This document shows positions 34,200 to 47,028 of a stretch of DNA of 64,000 nucleotides, piece by piece (position 1 is the stretch's first letter; each line of letters opens with the position of its first letter). The stretch lies in assembly GCF_000237925.1 (NCBI RefSeq), contig NC_031495.1:5991852-6055851 (forward strand), written 5' to 3'. This DNA is from Schistosoma mansoni (taxonomy: Eukaryota > Platyhelminthes > Trematoda > Strigeidida > Schistosomatidae). Position numbers and translations under genes: made by a program. A model generated the notes under the pieces. The model had not been told where the DNA came from. It worked only from the letters and a program-made list of their open reading frames with translations, and did no database searches.

Positions 34200-36306
34200 G
34201 ACATTTTTATCAAAGGGGACCGCATGAGCCATCTGTAAGACAAGTTGGTCGAGTTTCAGTTTTGGTTACAGAGATATAGTAGGACCCGTCACTCGCAAAT
34301 TCTCAACTAATGTCATCTATTTTTATTATAATGATAAATACATTCAGCCTATGTTTAGTTCAGTCACATTCATACCATACCTGGTACCATGTAGACCGAG
34401 TAATAGTCCACCATGGATAACTAAACAAGTTAAGAAACTTCTTAGACGTAGGAAAAAGCACTGGAATATGTCCATCTCTACTGGGCTTCGAACAGTACAG
34501 ATCCAGTTATTGTAAGATTAGGAATGCTTGTAAGGCGTTAATTAGTAAGACTAGGCGGTCATACGAAAAACAATTGGTTAGGGATTGTAAATTTAGTTCA
34601 AAATGGTTATTCTCGTATACAAAAAGGGAAACTCAGGGAGTTGATGGAATCCCATCACTTTTGGTACAAAAAAATCCGTTAATATTGGCAAGAAATGATA
34701 CCGAAAAAGCTGAAGCTTTATCGGAATATTTCAGTAAAGTATTTTCTATCAGTGATGAAGAACGACCAATTATTCATTGTGATTGTGGTGACTTGTTGAT
34801 GGACATTGTAGTTATTAAGAAAGGTACTGCCTTAAGACTACTCCAGCATCTCAAACCTGGTAAGTCCAATGGTCCTGATGATATTCATCCTCGGATTATG
34901 AAAGCCCTATCAGATGTAATTGCTGAACCTTTATCGATACTGTTTGATATGTCCCTGCGGCAGTCCAGATTACCCAGAGATTGGAAAGACGCGATAATTA
35001 GTCCAGTGTATAAGGCTGGGAGTAGAGATTTAGTTAGTAACTATCGACCCGTTAGCTTAAATAGTGCAGTTGCAAAACTGATGGAAAAAGTATTCGGATG
35101 GCTGTTATAAACTATGTGGAAGGACATAATCTTTTATCCTGAAAACAAAATGGTTTTCGGAAAGGCCTATCATGTTTGACAGATCTTCTCATTACAAGAG
35201 AAGATTGGGCTGAAGCAAAAAATCGAAATGGTCCCGTAGATGTGATATTCATAGACCTAAGTAAAGCCTTTGATGAAGTTTCCCATTCTGGTCTTAAATT
35301 AAAACTGGAAAGTTTTGGAATTCATTATACAGTCATAGACTGGATAAGTGACTTTTTAGATGACAGGAGACAAAGTGTAAGGGTAAATGGAGCTCTCTCA
35401 TCCTGAGAACTTGTAAATAGTAGAGTCCCCCCAAGGCAAAATGCTCGGTCTTCTTCTCTTTTTAATATATGTAAGTGAACTACTAACTGTAGCTAAGTCA
35501 TCCGTTCGAATCTTCGCCGATGACATAAAGGTTTTGAGACCCATATACAGCATGTCAGATAGAATATTATTACAGGATGATCTCAAATCATTGGTGGCAT
35601 GGATGGACAGGTCGTCACTAGAAGTGAGTCCTAATAAGAGTGTGATGATGCAATTAAATAACTATGATGATTCGTATTACTACACAATATGGGGATTCAT
35701 ACTACCCAAAGATTTAGGAGTCATACTAAGAAATGATTTCAAAACCATCAGTCACTGCAAGGCTGCTGCTGCAAAAAGCTATAGGGTATTGTGGTCTATT
35801 CCTAGATCTTTCCAGTATTTGGACGACAAAATTTTAGATTATTATACACAAATTTCGTGAAACCACATTTGGGATTCAGGATTCGAGCAGCGAGTCCTTG
35901 TTTCAAAAATGAGGCGGATATGTTGGAACGAGTTCAACGCCAAGGGACTAAAATGGTAAAAGTTCTATCTAGCCCATATTATGAAGACAGACTGAGACAC
36001 CTCAACTTATTTCCGTTATCTTACTGCAGAATACGGGGCGATATAATATTGGCTTATCGTATCCTGAACGATGAACTTGGTGTTATTATGTCTTATCTTC
36101 TCCTTCCGTCTAGGACTGATCATTTGAGAGAACATTCGAAGAAAGTTCAAAAACCGAGATCAAATCTTCTAAGTCTGGAGTTTCGTTTCTCACACCGAGT
36201 AGTGAAATACTGTAATTCTCTACCAGAATACGTAATATCAGCACCTTCTGTAGATATATTCAAAACGAGATTGGACCTCCATAGTGTAACAAACTGTAAG
36301 GATTAA
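34200..36306 (+). mobile_element. CR1-like LINE, nearly complete RT region
   Basis: Consecutive frames give WITKQVKKLLRRRKKHW (endonuclease-RT linker), PGKSNGPDDIHPRIMKAL and WKDAIISPVYKAGSRD (fingers), IFIDLSKAFDEVSHSGL (catalytic motif A Asp), the FADDIKVL active site near 35510-35535, WMDRSSLEVSPNKS, LPKDLGVIL, and the tail MLERVQRQGTKMVKVLSS. It is split by stops near 35110, 35405 and 35860. Endonuclease and ORF1 are not recognised. The class is SR1/CR1-like. Confidence 0.88.
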
Positions 36307-36735
36307 TATAGGTCCTATCCTTATTACTGAAGACTGAAATTCCATACACTTTACAGGATTGGCTAGAATTTACCAAAATTACCTCCAAGCCTGCCACGAC
36401 TTTTAAACTCATCAATGCCTTACTTTACATGCCACACAAATGATTGTACAAAAGAGACGCGCACTTTCCTATAAAAACATGTTGTCATACATATTTTCAG
36501 GACTTCCTGGAATGACATTCACAAATAGCAAACCCTCCTCGGCAGCAGCTCGCTAAAAACTTGCGGGACGTTTTCAGTTCTTTTTAAAGCTCAATTTAAC
36601 ATAGATACCTTAATTAAAATACGATCATATAATATTGGTGTTTTGTAAATATTTATTAGGCATAAGTATTCCTTGGAATAAAATCAAAATATCGTTCTGG
36701 CTCCCAAAATTAAAATGGCCTCTTGGCCAAAATCA

Positions 36736-37119
36736 TTAGGGTTCAACGTGAACTAATGATCCCGTATGGGCATGCCACAGCTGAATACCTTTAACTCTAG
36801 TTAAACGCGTATCTGGGTCCTTTCTTCCGCCACCAACTTCATATTCCTTTCTGTGCTTTGCTAATGGTGATGCAATGTGGTATGTTATCTTCCTGGGTAG
36901 TGGTGGTCTCAGTTTTGATGATCGAATTCTTGTGTGTACACCATGGTGCTTAAGTGAATGCGAAGACGTTACCATTTCATTACAATCAGACTTGTTCCGA
37001 AGAATACCAGTGTCACCGTCTTTCTCTTCTCGATAGAAAAAGCCATACTGCTGATTTGTTGTTTGTGGTTTTTCTTTGGTAAAGTAGTTATAAGATGGTG
37101 GGCCCAAGTGATTATCCAT
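36736..37119 (-). CDS. Hypothetical 127-residue protein
   Basis: An uninterrupted frame starts ATG with G at +4, preceded in frame by TAA nine bases upstream, and ends TAA. AATAAA on the minus strand (36652-36657 on plus) lies about 80 nt past the stop, as for a real 3' end. The product is basic and proline-containing (RSSKLRPPLPRK) with no signal peptide or membrane span. An early SYNYFTKEKPQTTNQQYGFF resembles short motifs of ciliary microtubule inner proteins such as PIERCE1 (TTNxxYG). That resemblance is a weak recollection, not a family assignment. It could be a single-exon gene, a last exon, or chance. Confidence 0.42.
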   Translation of the reverse strand: MDNHLGPPSYNYFTKEKPQTTNQQYGFFYREEKDGDTGILRNKSDCNEMVTSSHSLKHHGVHTRIRSSKLRPPLPRKITYHIASPLAKHRKEYEVGGGRKDPDTRLTRVKGIQLWHAHTGSLVHVEP

Positions 37120-39014
37120 TCGAAATTACTACGGCGACCGTTGCCGTGGTACACAGACTTCAATATCCAATGCTTGATATCTATGTAACCATCTAGTATA
37201 AATTGATTGATTTTTTACGCTTGTCTCATTCTGTTTCGGTATACCATCAAGCCTGAAGAGATGTCCAACTAGTGGTAGTATAGCCACTTGAATTCACTAG
37301 TCCTAAATAGTTCGTTATTTGCAGTCCAAACTCCTGTTAAAACCCTCTCAGCTGCAAGTTGCTGGACTAAAAGGTGAACCGACAGTATCATCAGCAAGAC
37401 AATTTTCCGGTGGGTGATGACAAAGATTTATTTTTATGTAAAAATTTACAGCTTCTGAAGTCTTGTAGATGATTTATTTTGGCCTGCATCCATTCCAGTA
37501 ATCTAACTTACCAATTTGTGACTTGAAACACGAATTTATCTTGGATCTAATACTCAGAATAATGACGAAATTGACCGACGACATAGAGTCTCGGATGAAG
37601 ATGATTGTGCTCTTACTATCAGTAATCACAGTAAACCTACAATTCCGAAGACGCATAATTTACGTTCTTCAGTGAGCGAAATGGTTGTGAGTTCATACTT
37701 AACGTCAGTTTCACAACTGGAAACATGTAATAACTATTACTGTCAATACATCCACACCATTTTAGTCAATATTTAGTATTTATGAACATAATTATTCAGT
37801 GTGAAGTTTATTTGGGGAGCTTCAACACATTTTTACAATGATTTGTGTTCGAGAAAAGAGTCAGTTGGGAAATGATAACCATCATAAATCGATATATAAT
37901 TGATGACAAAGTTTATTTTCATCGATGACGCTGTGGTTGACGTCAATAACGCTTCAGCTACCAAACCAGTCTTTTTACTTGAGTTATCGACATATAAAGA
38001 TTATGGTTCACAGTACTAAATTCTGAGTTGCGAGTTATTCGCTTAGTGCATGAATGTATTATAGTGCTAACAATCATTTAAAATAAAAGCAAGGCAACTT
38101 TCGAAACCAGGTTAACTAATATTAGTCTTATAACTTTGACGGTAGAAAATTTAGTACATTTGGCAGTAGTGCAGAGACTTTTGTATGCCTAGATAAGAGA
38201 TACCACCAAATAGTGTGCCACGGTAATTAACGTTTTAGCTTGATCAGCTGATATATTGGAGAAAACATGGATTGTCATACAAGTAAGTCAAAATGTAATA
38301 GGTCAGTCTTCAGTAATGAAATACACAACTTCTAGTCTCTCGTGCTAGCTTAGTATTCGGACTAATTCCACATTACATGGGATACTAAACACTTATCCAC
38401 TGTTAAATTGATGTCTTTTGATCTTTTTTTAAGAAAGTCCCATAAATCTAGCTTCCAAATGTAGTGACTGACAAAATATATTAAGCGAATACATTTGGTG
38501 TATTTTGTGCGGTAACAGTGTCTAAATGGTGAACAGGTCAGTATTAAGTATTGTATGGATGGTGAAATAACAGTAAAACGCCATTGCTTAGAGGTATCCA
38601 AACAAGCTGAATTTTAAATGAAATTATTATGGCTGCACCAGTGTATAGTATTTGAATACACTACTACTGGCATGCCTCACGTAACAAACTGTTATTTGAG
38701 AATAAATTATCATTATTATTACTAGCTTACCAGATAAAGTAACGATACATGAGAGACTAGATTCTAAATTGAAGTTCTACGAACGTACTGCTGACGACAA
38801 AAGGATTGGGTCCTACATTTACATCATGTAACTTGAGACAAGTAGAAATAAAACTATTGTGAATACCTACACCCGTCAGACGTGCAGATCTGTCTCTCCA
38901 TACTGCTGCAAGTACGAAGAAAGTAGTCAGTATTCAGTGAATAGCTTGTTATACATAAGCAGAAACTGCTTACAATTCCAGGAACCCAAAGCAACATCGA
39001 GACCATCTGCACAA
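37120..39014. other. Intergenic DNA, no confident gene
   Basis: Short frames at 37474-37656 and 38362-38601 (-) lack recognisable motifs. The stretch 38850-38995 precedes the Smα copy and may be repeat-derived. Confidence 0.35.
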
Positions 39015-39312
39015 GATGCAAATGTGCTAATAAGAGACAGATCAATTGCAGCCCTAAGTGTCAGTGAGGAAATTCAGACAACCAATACAAACATGAATTA
39101 AACTTAACACTATTGCATAAGCCAGTGGCCATCAGGAATCACGAACTATGTAGGTAACGCGATGGAGTTTGAAGGAAACGGAATTGGGTTCGAATCACAG
39201 AATGAACATCAACTCCGGAATGCAGGTGCATCCAGCTGACGAGCCCCAAATAGAACGAATTAGTACCCGTCCTGGATTCCACTGCAAGCCACTATACATC
39301 TCCACTTATAGT
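39015..39312 (+). repeat. Smα copy, full length but diverged
   Basis: Head CTAATAAGAGACAGATCA, tRNA-like part with B-box-like GGTTCGAATCAC, ribozyme region from CAGGTGCATCCAGCTGACGAG on, and the tail GCCACTATACATCTCC. The ribozyme GAAA reads GAAT and stem II is mismatched, so it is probably inactive. Confidence 0.8.
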
Positions 39313-39469
39313 CAAAAGAGCTGCTCATATGCTACGGATTCCCATTAGCAACACGAAAAACTATACAAGGCAACATTCACGAGTGGTACTTAGTGGACAA
39401 ACGGAATCACGAATTGTTATGCCTGATGGCCCTTGACCTCATCTATATGAAAAAACATCAATTGATACC

Positions 39470-39662
39470 CATGTACACCAATAACCTTGAGTCAGCGTAC
39501 AAATCCTCTTGTTGGTCTGCGATAAGGTTGCTTCTCTCTGCCTTGCCGATTAGTCCAGCAGTCAACAACCGCCCTTCAATATCTTATAATCAGACAGACT
39601 TATTTTATATACAAGCAGACGAGATGACATCATACCATGAAACAAAAAGTAATATTTATTGG
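39470..39662 (-). repeat. Repeat family E fragment
   Basis: TTTATATACAAGCAGACGAG and a following stretch match 59490-59530 in the same orientation, and the inverse of 41430-41480 and 43775-43810. Interpreted as part of a LINE 3' tail. Confidence 0.5.
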
Positions 39663-40279
39663 TGACCAATCTAAAATGTATCTATGAGTATGGGTGTAGG
39701 ATACTTTTTGAAGGTTTCGCGTATGAAAATCCCTCCACGTATATACTGTAATTTATTCCTCTTGATTCCCTCAGATGTACATTCTGTTGAGTTTTTCATC
39801 CCATTTCAGATGGTACTATTTGTATTTTAATTTAGTTTTTTTCCTTATGACTTCAATGAGCTTCCATGTTTTTCCTGAACCACATTTATGTTATTTTAGT
39901 TGTTATTTAGTCATGGGGCAGCAATATTGATTCAATTTCCTCTTTGAATGTGTTACTTGCATTAACTGTGGTTGTGCATTTTTGATTGTAAATTGAAGCG
40001 CTCTTCCAGAGTTCGAAACACCCCGTGTTATAACGAAACTAAATATTGCATTTCGATCAATCTGTACGTGATCTATCCAGAAAGGGTAGAACAACATTTA
40101 TTTATAGCTTTTGGTTTGACTTCTGATTGAACGAGTATTGGTTGAATAACTGGGTGGTAATATTCATTTAGGACCATCATTTACCCACTTTATTTGTTTT
40201 GATTTCGAATGGGCGATAACGCATATCTAAACTGACTAAACATTTATTCTTCACTCCAAACATATTTTGAAATCTATAA

Positions 40280-40445
40280 TGGGAGAATGTGAATAATAAA
40301 CTCACAACAGATTAAGAAGGGTAACTTGAAAGCTTATAGTCAAAAGGGTATATATATAATAACCTAGTTGTTTAATAATTGTACGATAGGAGTATACACA
40401 TAATAACAGTCCACAAATTGCCCTGGCAGTTACTACTAATTTTGT
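40280..40445 (-). repeat. Repeat family E fragment
   Basis: AGCTTATAGTCAAAAGGGTA, TATAATAACCTAGTTGTTTA and ATAATAACAGTCCACAAAT match 59640-59740 in order. Confidence 0.6.
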
Positions 40446-40559
40446 CTTCGTTCGTATATAATACGAATGACAATAATACGAATCACAATGACATGCTCAT
40501 ACGATCAGTCAAATATCCAACATATCTGATAAACGTGTCATAAGCTTTCGTGAACCAAC

Positions 40560-41165
40560 TTATTTCATTATGCTCTTTTTGTTTGAAATTGAAAAGTTTC
40601 CCGTCAACTCGGGAACAGTGTTCTGTCCAAAAATGACAAAAATGTTATTAATCAAACAGCTCAAAAAAGAGCGGTCAATTATCTATACCAATAAAAGGTT
40701 TCTAACAAGTAGAAAATGGAATACCTATCACACCAGCAATCTAAACACTAGCAGAATTCATGAATTGACTGTGTTTCGAAAATTGTAGACTATATGGTAA
40801 TAATAACTTCAAATAAACCTAAATAAGAGCAAAATATTCATAGGCACAGTTACTGACAGAATAAACGATACGTATGGAGAACGGACAAAGGAATATTCTT
40901 CCCATCTAAAATATTATACTGAGACAAAGCGCGCTTGTAACAAACCTAGAACAAGTCACCATAAAAAAAATTTCTCTAAGTCAAATTAAAAAGTTTTCAC
41001 TCGGTTCTTCACAGTCTTACTAGACCACATTTAGATTTTAAAGATATAGTTCTGCCGTGATTGCAAATGGACACGGATACTTTAGAGTGTATCCAAAGAC
41101 GAGTCACGATATCATTTCATGGACTCAAATTCAAACGTTCTAAGGGACACCTTAAGCCAGTGTGT
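40560..41165 (+). mobile_element. Decayed CR1-like LINE 3' coding end
   Basis: Broken frames include LNKSKIFIGTVTDRIND and LECIQRRVTISFHGLKF. The latter aligns with MLERVQRQGTKMVKVLSS of the CR1-like element at 34200-36306. Many stops. It leads directly into family E sequence. Confidence 0.55.
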
Positions 41166-41174
41166 CATACCCGG

Positions 41175-41640
41175 GTGAGATTAAATTATGGGTAACTTCC
41201 AGGAACTATTTATGCACTGTTATTGTATATATTCTTATTGTGTAACCATTCACTAACTCGGTTATATGTTTATGTTTCTCTTATCATGAACTTTTATTTG
41301 ACCCATTGACTACTGTTATACCATACACTTTTCTTAAGCTATCCTCAAAGCACTAGTTACAGTCTCTCACAATCACTGTCACTTTTCGGCTTAATCCTGT
41401 GTAATAATTATCTTTAATTTGTGGTTTGATCTGGTCTGTTCGTATATAAACCAAGTACATCTGAAATATATGATTAATATAGTGGAGACTGATGCCAGTG
41501 TTCTGGACTCAACAGGTAGAGCTTGGCGAAAAGAGCTAATAAGGACCTCAGGCTTCTCATACCGGTCAACACGCAGTCGGTTTGGCACAGTACTAAGATT
41601 GTACAAGTCGAGTTCTAATTGACGGTCTTATGGCGTGAGG
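41175..41640 (+). repeat. Repeat family E (longest sense copy), likely LINE 3' tail
   Basis: Starts right after a decayed LINE coding end. It contains ATTATGGGTAACTTCCAGG, CTGGTCTGTTCGTATATAAA and GTGTTCTGGACTCAACAGG. The same order occurs at 43570-44000 (+) and inverted at 59235-59770. Confidence 0.62.
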
Positions 41641-42072
41641 ATTGACAGACCACAAGTCATAAGACGATGGATCTTTGTCCTCTAGCATATACGCTACTCA
41701 GGAGTAGGAGTGATGTTATATTTTAAAACCTCCCAAATACCCTTTGTCATCTCCCAGAAGGAATACTCGAATTCAGTTCAAACTCAAACTGTAATAGAAA
41801 TACACAAAAATCCGATGTAGAACACAGTAATCTGGACTATAGACACGCTTTTCACTTGTTACCAGTGGTCAGTTTTTGTAATTCACTACGAACTGATTTA
41901 TTTATCGCCATATTCTCGATTCAAAACCCTTGAAGCCCTTGAAGGAGGGGCTTGATATATTTTCAGGGACTCAGAAGTGTTATTAATATTATTATTGTTG
42001 TTGTTGTTAATATTATATTGCTTCGGCTTATTCCATATGACTATGCGTGACAGTAAGTAAATTCTCGAAATA

Positions 42073-42345
42073 GACAGTTCTGTAATACTTCGACATTGAT
42101 GCTCACCTCATTAGCCTTACTGAGCATACCCAGCTGAAGGCGCTCGGTCACACATCCGCACCAGATCAGGAGTTGGTATGCCGTACTATACACCCTTTGC
42201 AACAATCATCCAGCTTAGACCAAACTCTTCTCGACATATCGATAGCCTTCCAAATATACCTTCGAACCTCTTCATTTCTCCCTTCTGATATGACTGGGTC
42301 GGTATACATCGATTACAGGGGTGTTATGTGTAGAGGCGTTGTTAA
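42073..42345 (+). repeat. Diverged solo LTR, Gypsy type
   Basis: CTGAAGGCGCTCGGTCACAC, GCACCAGATCA, CTTCTCGACATATCGATAGC and the later GATTACAGGGGTGTTA follow the LTR order seen at 20985 and 31183. No coding region is attached. Confidence 0.68.
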
Positions 42346-42799
42346 ACTCCGAATACCCGAGTCATTTTCACACGTCTTCAACTGGAGAAGTCGGAGATCC
42401 ATTGTTACCAGAGTCAGCAGCTCAATGAGGACAGATTTTTCTATTCCATGAACAACCATTTGACTCATCTGATATCCTTAGCCATGTTACGCAATAACTG
42501 GGTTTTCCCAAGCTCCTTAAGTATCAGTACTTTGGATTATACACTTACATATCCACGAATTCATTTCGATAACTATGGTGCTGACTGAGTGACAAAGTTT
42601 AAATTTATGTATCGCACTGGTGGGATTTTCTCGAACGATTCCGTAACACTGGCGACACGATGAGATAGCTTTGATTTGGAGTTATTGATTGATCTGTTAA
42701 CTGGATCAATGCCTTTATTTGGGCAGTTGCAGTTAGTTAGAAGCCAATCGAGCTTGGGATGTACATACATCTCATCGAAAGATCTACTCGAACGGCAAT

Positions 42800-43560
42800 G
42801 TGTTTTTCAGCCTTCCTCTTTTCTATTTCCGTTCAAGACCCTACGTTGGGACCTGCCTCGTGACGAAGTTTGGTTATTTTCTTAGTGTATGTCATATTCA
42901 CTGCCAACCACTTTTCTTGATTTCCTCTTCCGTTGAAAGCGGGTTTGTTCTTTTCTACAGTAGGCTGTTGCTGATGACATCTGCCCAACAGATACTGAGT
43001 ATCTTGCTCAGACAATTGTTTGTAAATACTTGCACCTTTATGATGATGGTTGTGATAGTTCTTCAAGTTTTTGCACCATACAGTAAGAATGTTTTGACGT
43101 TCGTATTGACGTTCGTATTGACGTTTCACATGTTCTTCAATTGTGCGAATGCTGCCGTTGTTTTGCCATTCCTCGCCGTTATGTCTGCATCCAATCCTCC
43201 TTGTTCATCGGTGACGCTTCTCAGATATGTGAAAGATTCCATTTCTTCCAGAGTTTCGCTATCAATTGTGGTTGGGTTGATGTTCTCCATGTTGTATTCG
43301 AGGATCTTGCTTTTCCCTTTGTGTATGTTGAGGCCTTTTGATGCAGAGGCTGCTGGTACACTAGTCGTCTTCATTTGCATTTGCTCGCATGTATGCTATG
43401 GAAGGGCCGGGTCAGCTGCGAATTCGAAATCTTCTAATTGGCCCCAAGCTTTCCATTGTATTCCGTGCTTCCCCCAAGGCGTCGAGGTCTTTATAATCCG
43501 GTCAACCACCAGAGGAAAGAGGAAGGGGGAGAGTAAACTGTTATATCCCCTGGTGAACTA
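42800..43560 (-). mobile_element. RTE-like LINE, C-terminal half
   Basis: Minus-strand frames carry KGLNIHKGKSKILEYNMENI and ETLEEMESFTYLRSV, the post-palm segment of the same RTE family as 11690-12600. A more broken stretch reaches 42800. A 12-bp unit (GACGTTCGTATT) is repeated in tandem near 43097-43125. It is separated from its 5' half by a family E insertion. Confidence 0.8.
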
Positions 43561-43569
43561 TGAATGGTA

Positions 43570-44000
43570 ACTCTGAGGACTAGTTATGGACCAATGTAAT
43601 ATGTACGTTTCCTATTGTATAGTTGTTGCATCATTAGCTTTATTTTGACCTTTGCCCTATTATTATACGATTCTTGAGTTATCATCAGTCTATCTATTAC
43701 TTTCCCCCTATTAACAGCCACATTTGGCCAATTATTGTACAAATGTTATTTTCTATTTTATGGTACGATGTGGTCTGTTTGGTTTGTATATAAACCCAGT
43801 ATGTTTGTAAAGAATGATTCATATTGCCGAGGCTGTTATTAGTGTTCTGGACTTAACTGGCTGAGCTAGGCAGATAGCAGGGCCGTGACGTACTCAAGAC
43901 TGCTCATACGGCTTTTGTGTATCGTTGATCCGATCGATAGTTCGCTCTTCTCTCACTGGCGGTAATCAGCACGTTCATATATCAAAAAGGGGCACGCAGG
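43570..44000 (+). repeat. Family E copy nested in an RTE element
   Basis: Collinear with 41190-41640 (GGTCTGTTTGGTTTGTATAT, TGTTCTGGACTTAACTGG). It interrupts the RTE between its N-terminal RT part (right) and its C-terminal part (left). Confidence 0.65.
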
Positions 44001-44039
44001 CAATCGATATAACAACTGGCCACTCACGCGTTATAACAT

Positions 44040-45760
44040 AAACAGCCTTGTCTGACTCCTGTCCTCAGCTGTTCTCCATGCACAATCTTTAGTACAGTTC
44101 ATGGTACGAATTATGTGTGATGTTGACGATCTTCTTAAGTATACCATAGTACCGAAGAAGTTTTCATAATCTTCTTATATCCACACTGTCAGATGCCTTC
44201 AAATAGTCAATGAAGTTGATGTGTAGTGACGAATTGCATTCAATTGATTATTCAACGTTGATCTGTGGTGTCGCGATTTGGTCTGCGCACGACCGATCCT
44301 TACGGAATCCATCCTATTGATCTCGAAGTTGAGCGTGCACTGGGTCTTTCATCCGGCTCAGTAACACTGTGCTGAAAACTTTTCCTGGTACTAATAGTAG
44401 TGTGATGCCTCCATAGTCCTTACACTTGCACATACCTCCTTTCTTTGGTATGCTGATGAGGTATCCTTCTTTCCAGTCCCTCGGCACTTTTTCCTCCTCC
44501 CAAATCTTCTTTAATAGACTATGAAGTATGCTCGCATTTACTTCTATGTCTGACTTTAGTGCTTCAGCTGGTATATTGTCAGGTCCTGCTGCCTTCCTAC
44601 TCTTGATTTGTCTGATGCCCATCCTGATTTCTTCGATCGTTGGTGTAGTGACAGATATAGAAATGTCAGTGTATGCTGCTACGATGTCCGGTGGATTCAA
44701 TGGGGCTGGTCTACTCAGCAGTTCCTCGAAGTATTCTACCCATCTTTTCCTCCGTGATCGTCTTTCCTTCTTTGTCCTTAACAGGTCTCTCCGGTTTACT
44801 ATATCCCCATGCAAGTTTCTTCGTTATATCATATAGTTGTTTTATATTCCCTTCTCTTGCAGCTCTTTCCGCCGTCGTTGCTAGTTCTTCCATGTATTTC
44901 TGCTTATTGGCTTTATTGCTCTTATTCACTTGCTTGTTTGCTTCTGCTGCTCTGATTGTGCCTTGACTTTTTTTAGTCGTGTTCGACTGTTGCTAATCCC
45001 AGTCTTCTTGTGCTTGCTTTCTTGAACCTTGTCCAGGGTTTTCATAGAGATCCATTCCTTATGATGATGTTTCTTGAGACCCAGCACCTCCAGACAAGTT
45101 GATATTAGTGCTTCTTTGATCCCTTTCCAGTTATCCTCCATAGTGGTCTCTCCTTCTTTCAGTGGATCCTATGAGGCTTGGAACCTGTGGTTGATTTTGT
45201 CAGTATGTCTGAGGCAGGTTGTATTGAACATTTGCTATACTGTTTGTCCAGTTGTCCAATGTTGCTTTAGCTTCAGTTTCATCTTGACAACTACCAGGTA
45301 GATGGTGATCTGAAGCTATGTCAGCCCCTCTCATGGTTCTCACGTCTTCCATTATCCCTGTGAATTTTTACTGATGCAAATATGATCGATCTGGTTCTCC
45401 GTGGTGGGACCCATGTAGCTTTGTATATGTAATTGTGTGGGAATATTGTGTCACCTATAGCCAGATTTTTGAATGCAAATAGGTTTGTAAATCCTCCGCC
45501 ATTTTCGTTTCTCTCTCCCAGTTCATGTCGTCCCATGATATCTTCATATCCGATGTCGTCCATTCCGAAATGGGTGTTTAGATCTCCCATCAGGATGGTG
45601 AGATCCTTTCTTAGGCACTTCGTTGTGATTGATTGCATCCTTTCATAGAAACGATCTTTATTGTCGTCGTTGTTGTCATTGGTAAGTGTATAAGACTGGA
45701 TAACATTCAATGTGACTTCCTCCTTCTTTGTTATGAAGGATACTTTGAGATTCCCATCCT
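44040..45760 (-). mobile_element. RTE-like LINE, endonuclease and N-terminal RT half
   Basis: From right to left, the minus strand shows an APE-type endonuclease piece (LTILMGDLNTHFG, ATWVPPRRTRSIIF), the linker RRKRWVEYFEELLSRPAPLN, RT fingers (SRKAAGPDNIPAEALK, VPRDWKEGYLISIPKKGG) and a broken GFRKDRSCADQIAT segment up to about 44040. Frames shift several times. With 42800-43560 it formed one element of about 2.5 kb. Confidence 0.87.
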
Positions 45761-47028
45761 ATAAGTTCATTACGTGCTTCTTTGGACAGTATCGGAGCAA
45801 CTCTCTGCGTGTGTGTAGCATTTTCCTATTCGTGACCGGAGTATAGAAGCATCTCTCCCGTACCTAACCTTTGTTATTAGAAGGGGTATCGGCCTCGTGA
45901 CTTCCGAAAACTCTCGGCTTCACCATGAGGCACCATAATTCTTTTGAATGAAGATTCTTCAACTCGGAGGGCAGAGCTTAAATGGTTTAGTTTGATAATC
46001 TGGTTGACGTTTTTAAGCAAGATTTTTTTCTACGGTATGGGGTTGCCTACTGCATGCCCTACCCTCCTTTATTCGGGCTCGGGACCGGCAGTAACTCGAG
46101 AAGAGCTACAGGTGGAGTCCAGTCACAGTTAGTTAGAAGCTAATCGAGCTGAGAATATACACACATCCCATCGAAGGATTCGCTCAAAAGGCAATTCCAG
46201 CTAACTGATCGATAGCTATGATGCAGACCATGTGACAAGCTTTAAAATTTGTATATCGTATTAGCGGGGTTTTTCTCGGATGGTCCTGAAGGTCAGTGAT
46301 ATCGTCGGGAAGTAAATTTTTGAAACGTCCTGAAACCCATCAGTTTGTTAAGGTTGACTACTACTTGTTGATATTTTTAAAGATATGATGCACGCGTTTT
46401 TGTTATTTCCTTCAATTCTGTCAGACTGTTCACGTTTTAATTTTAGTTTCGTTTGGCTTTTTCGACTCAGAATGTTTAATTATGAAGAGGTTACTGGCAT
46501 TTAACACTAAAAGCTATAAGTTTATAGTAGATAGTCGCCACTCAGTTCAGTGTTTGATACCAAGTTCATTTCCATTTTATAATATTTACTCTCTGAAACC
46601 CAATCTTTTTAATTCTGGGAAAACGTTTTCTTTTTTGGGGTAGCTGCAATAGAAAACTTTAGGGAAAACAGCCAGTCTTTTCACGACTTTATAGAAAACC
46701 CCAAATTTTTTCGAATTTCGACCAAAATAGAGGGATTGGGAGTGTCTCATTATATCCCCATCATAAACGAATAAGGCGACTTTTAGTTGCGATATCCCCT
46801 TAATTAACACCGACTTTTTTATAGCTAGTATCTATATCTTCCCGTATTCTACTATTATTTCTTCATTTTTGTTTACTTAGGTCAAATGAAGTTTAAGTGG
46901 TAATTAGTAAGGAAACCCCCTCCAATATTTTCACATCGTCCCCTCACCATAATTGTTACGTTATGCTCATTTTTTGTATTATTGTACCTGAAAAAATATT
47001 TGTTTAATATCTAATCAGTATTTGGCAA
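45761..47028. other. Mixed repeat-like and AT-rich DNA
   Basis: 46130-46240 resembles 42725-42800 (AGTTAGTTAGAAGC, ATCGAGCT, CATCCCATCGAA), another low-copy repeat beside the RTE. The rest is anonymous. Confidence 0.4.

Noticed and set aside
42800-43570. 256-codon plus-strand frame, the longest on that strand nearby
   Set aside because: It is antisense to RTE coding text (GLNIHKGKSKILEYN and following) and merely mirrors its codon structure.
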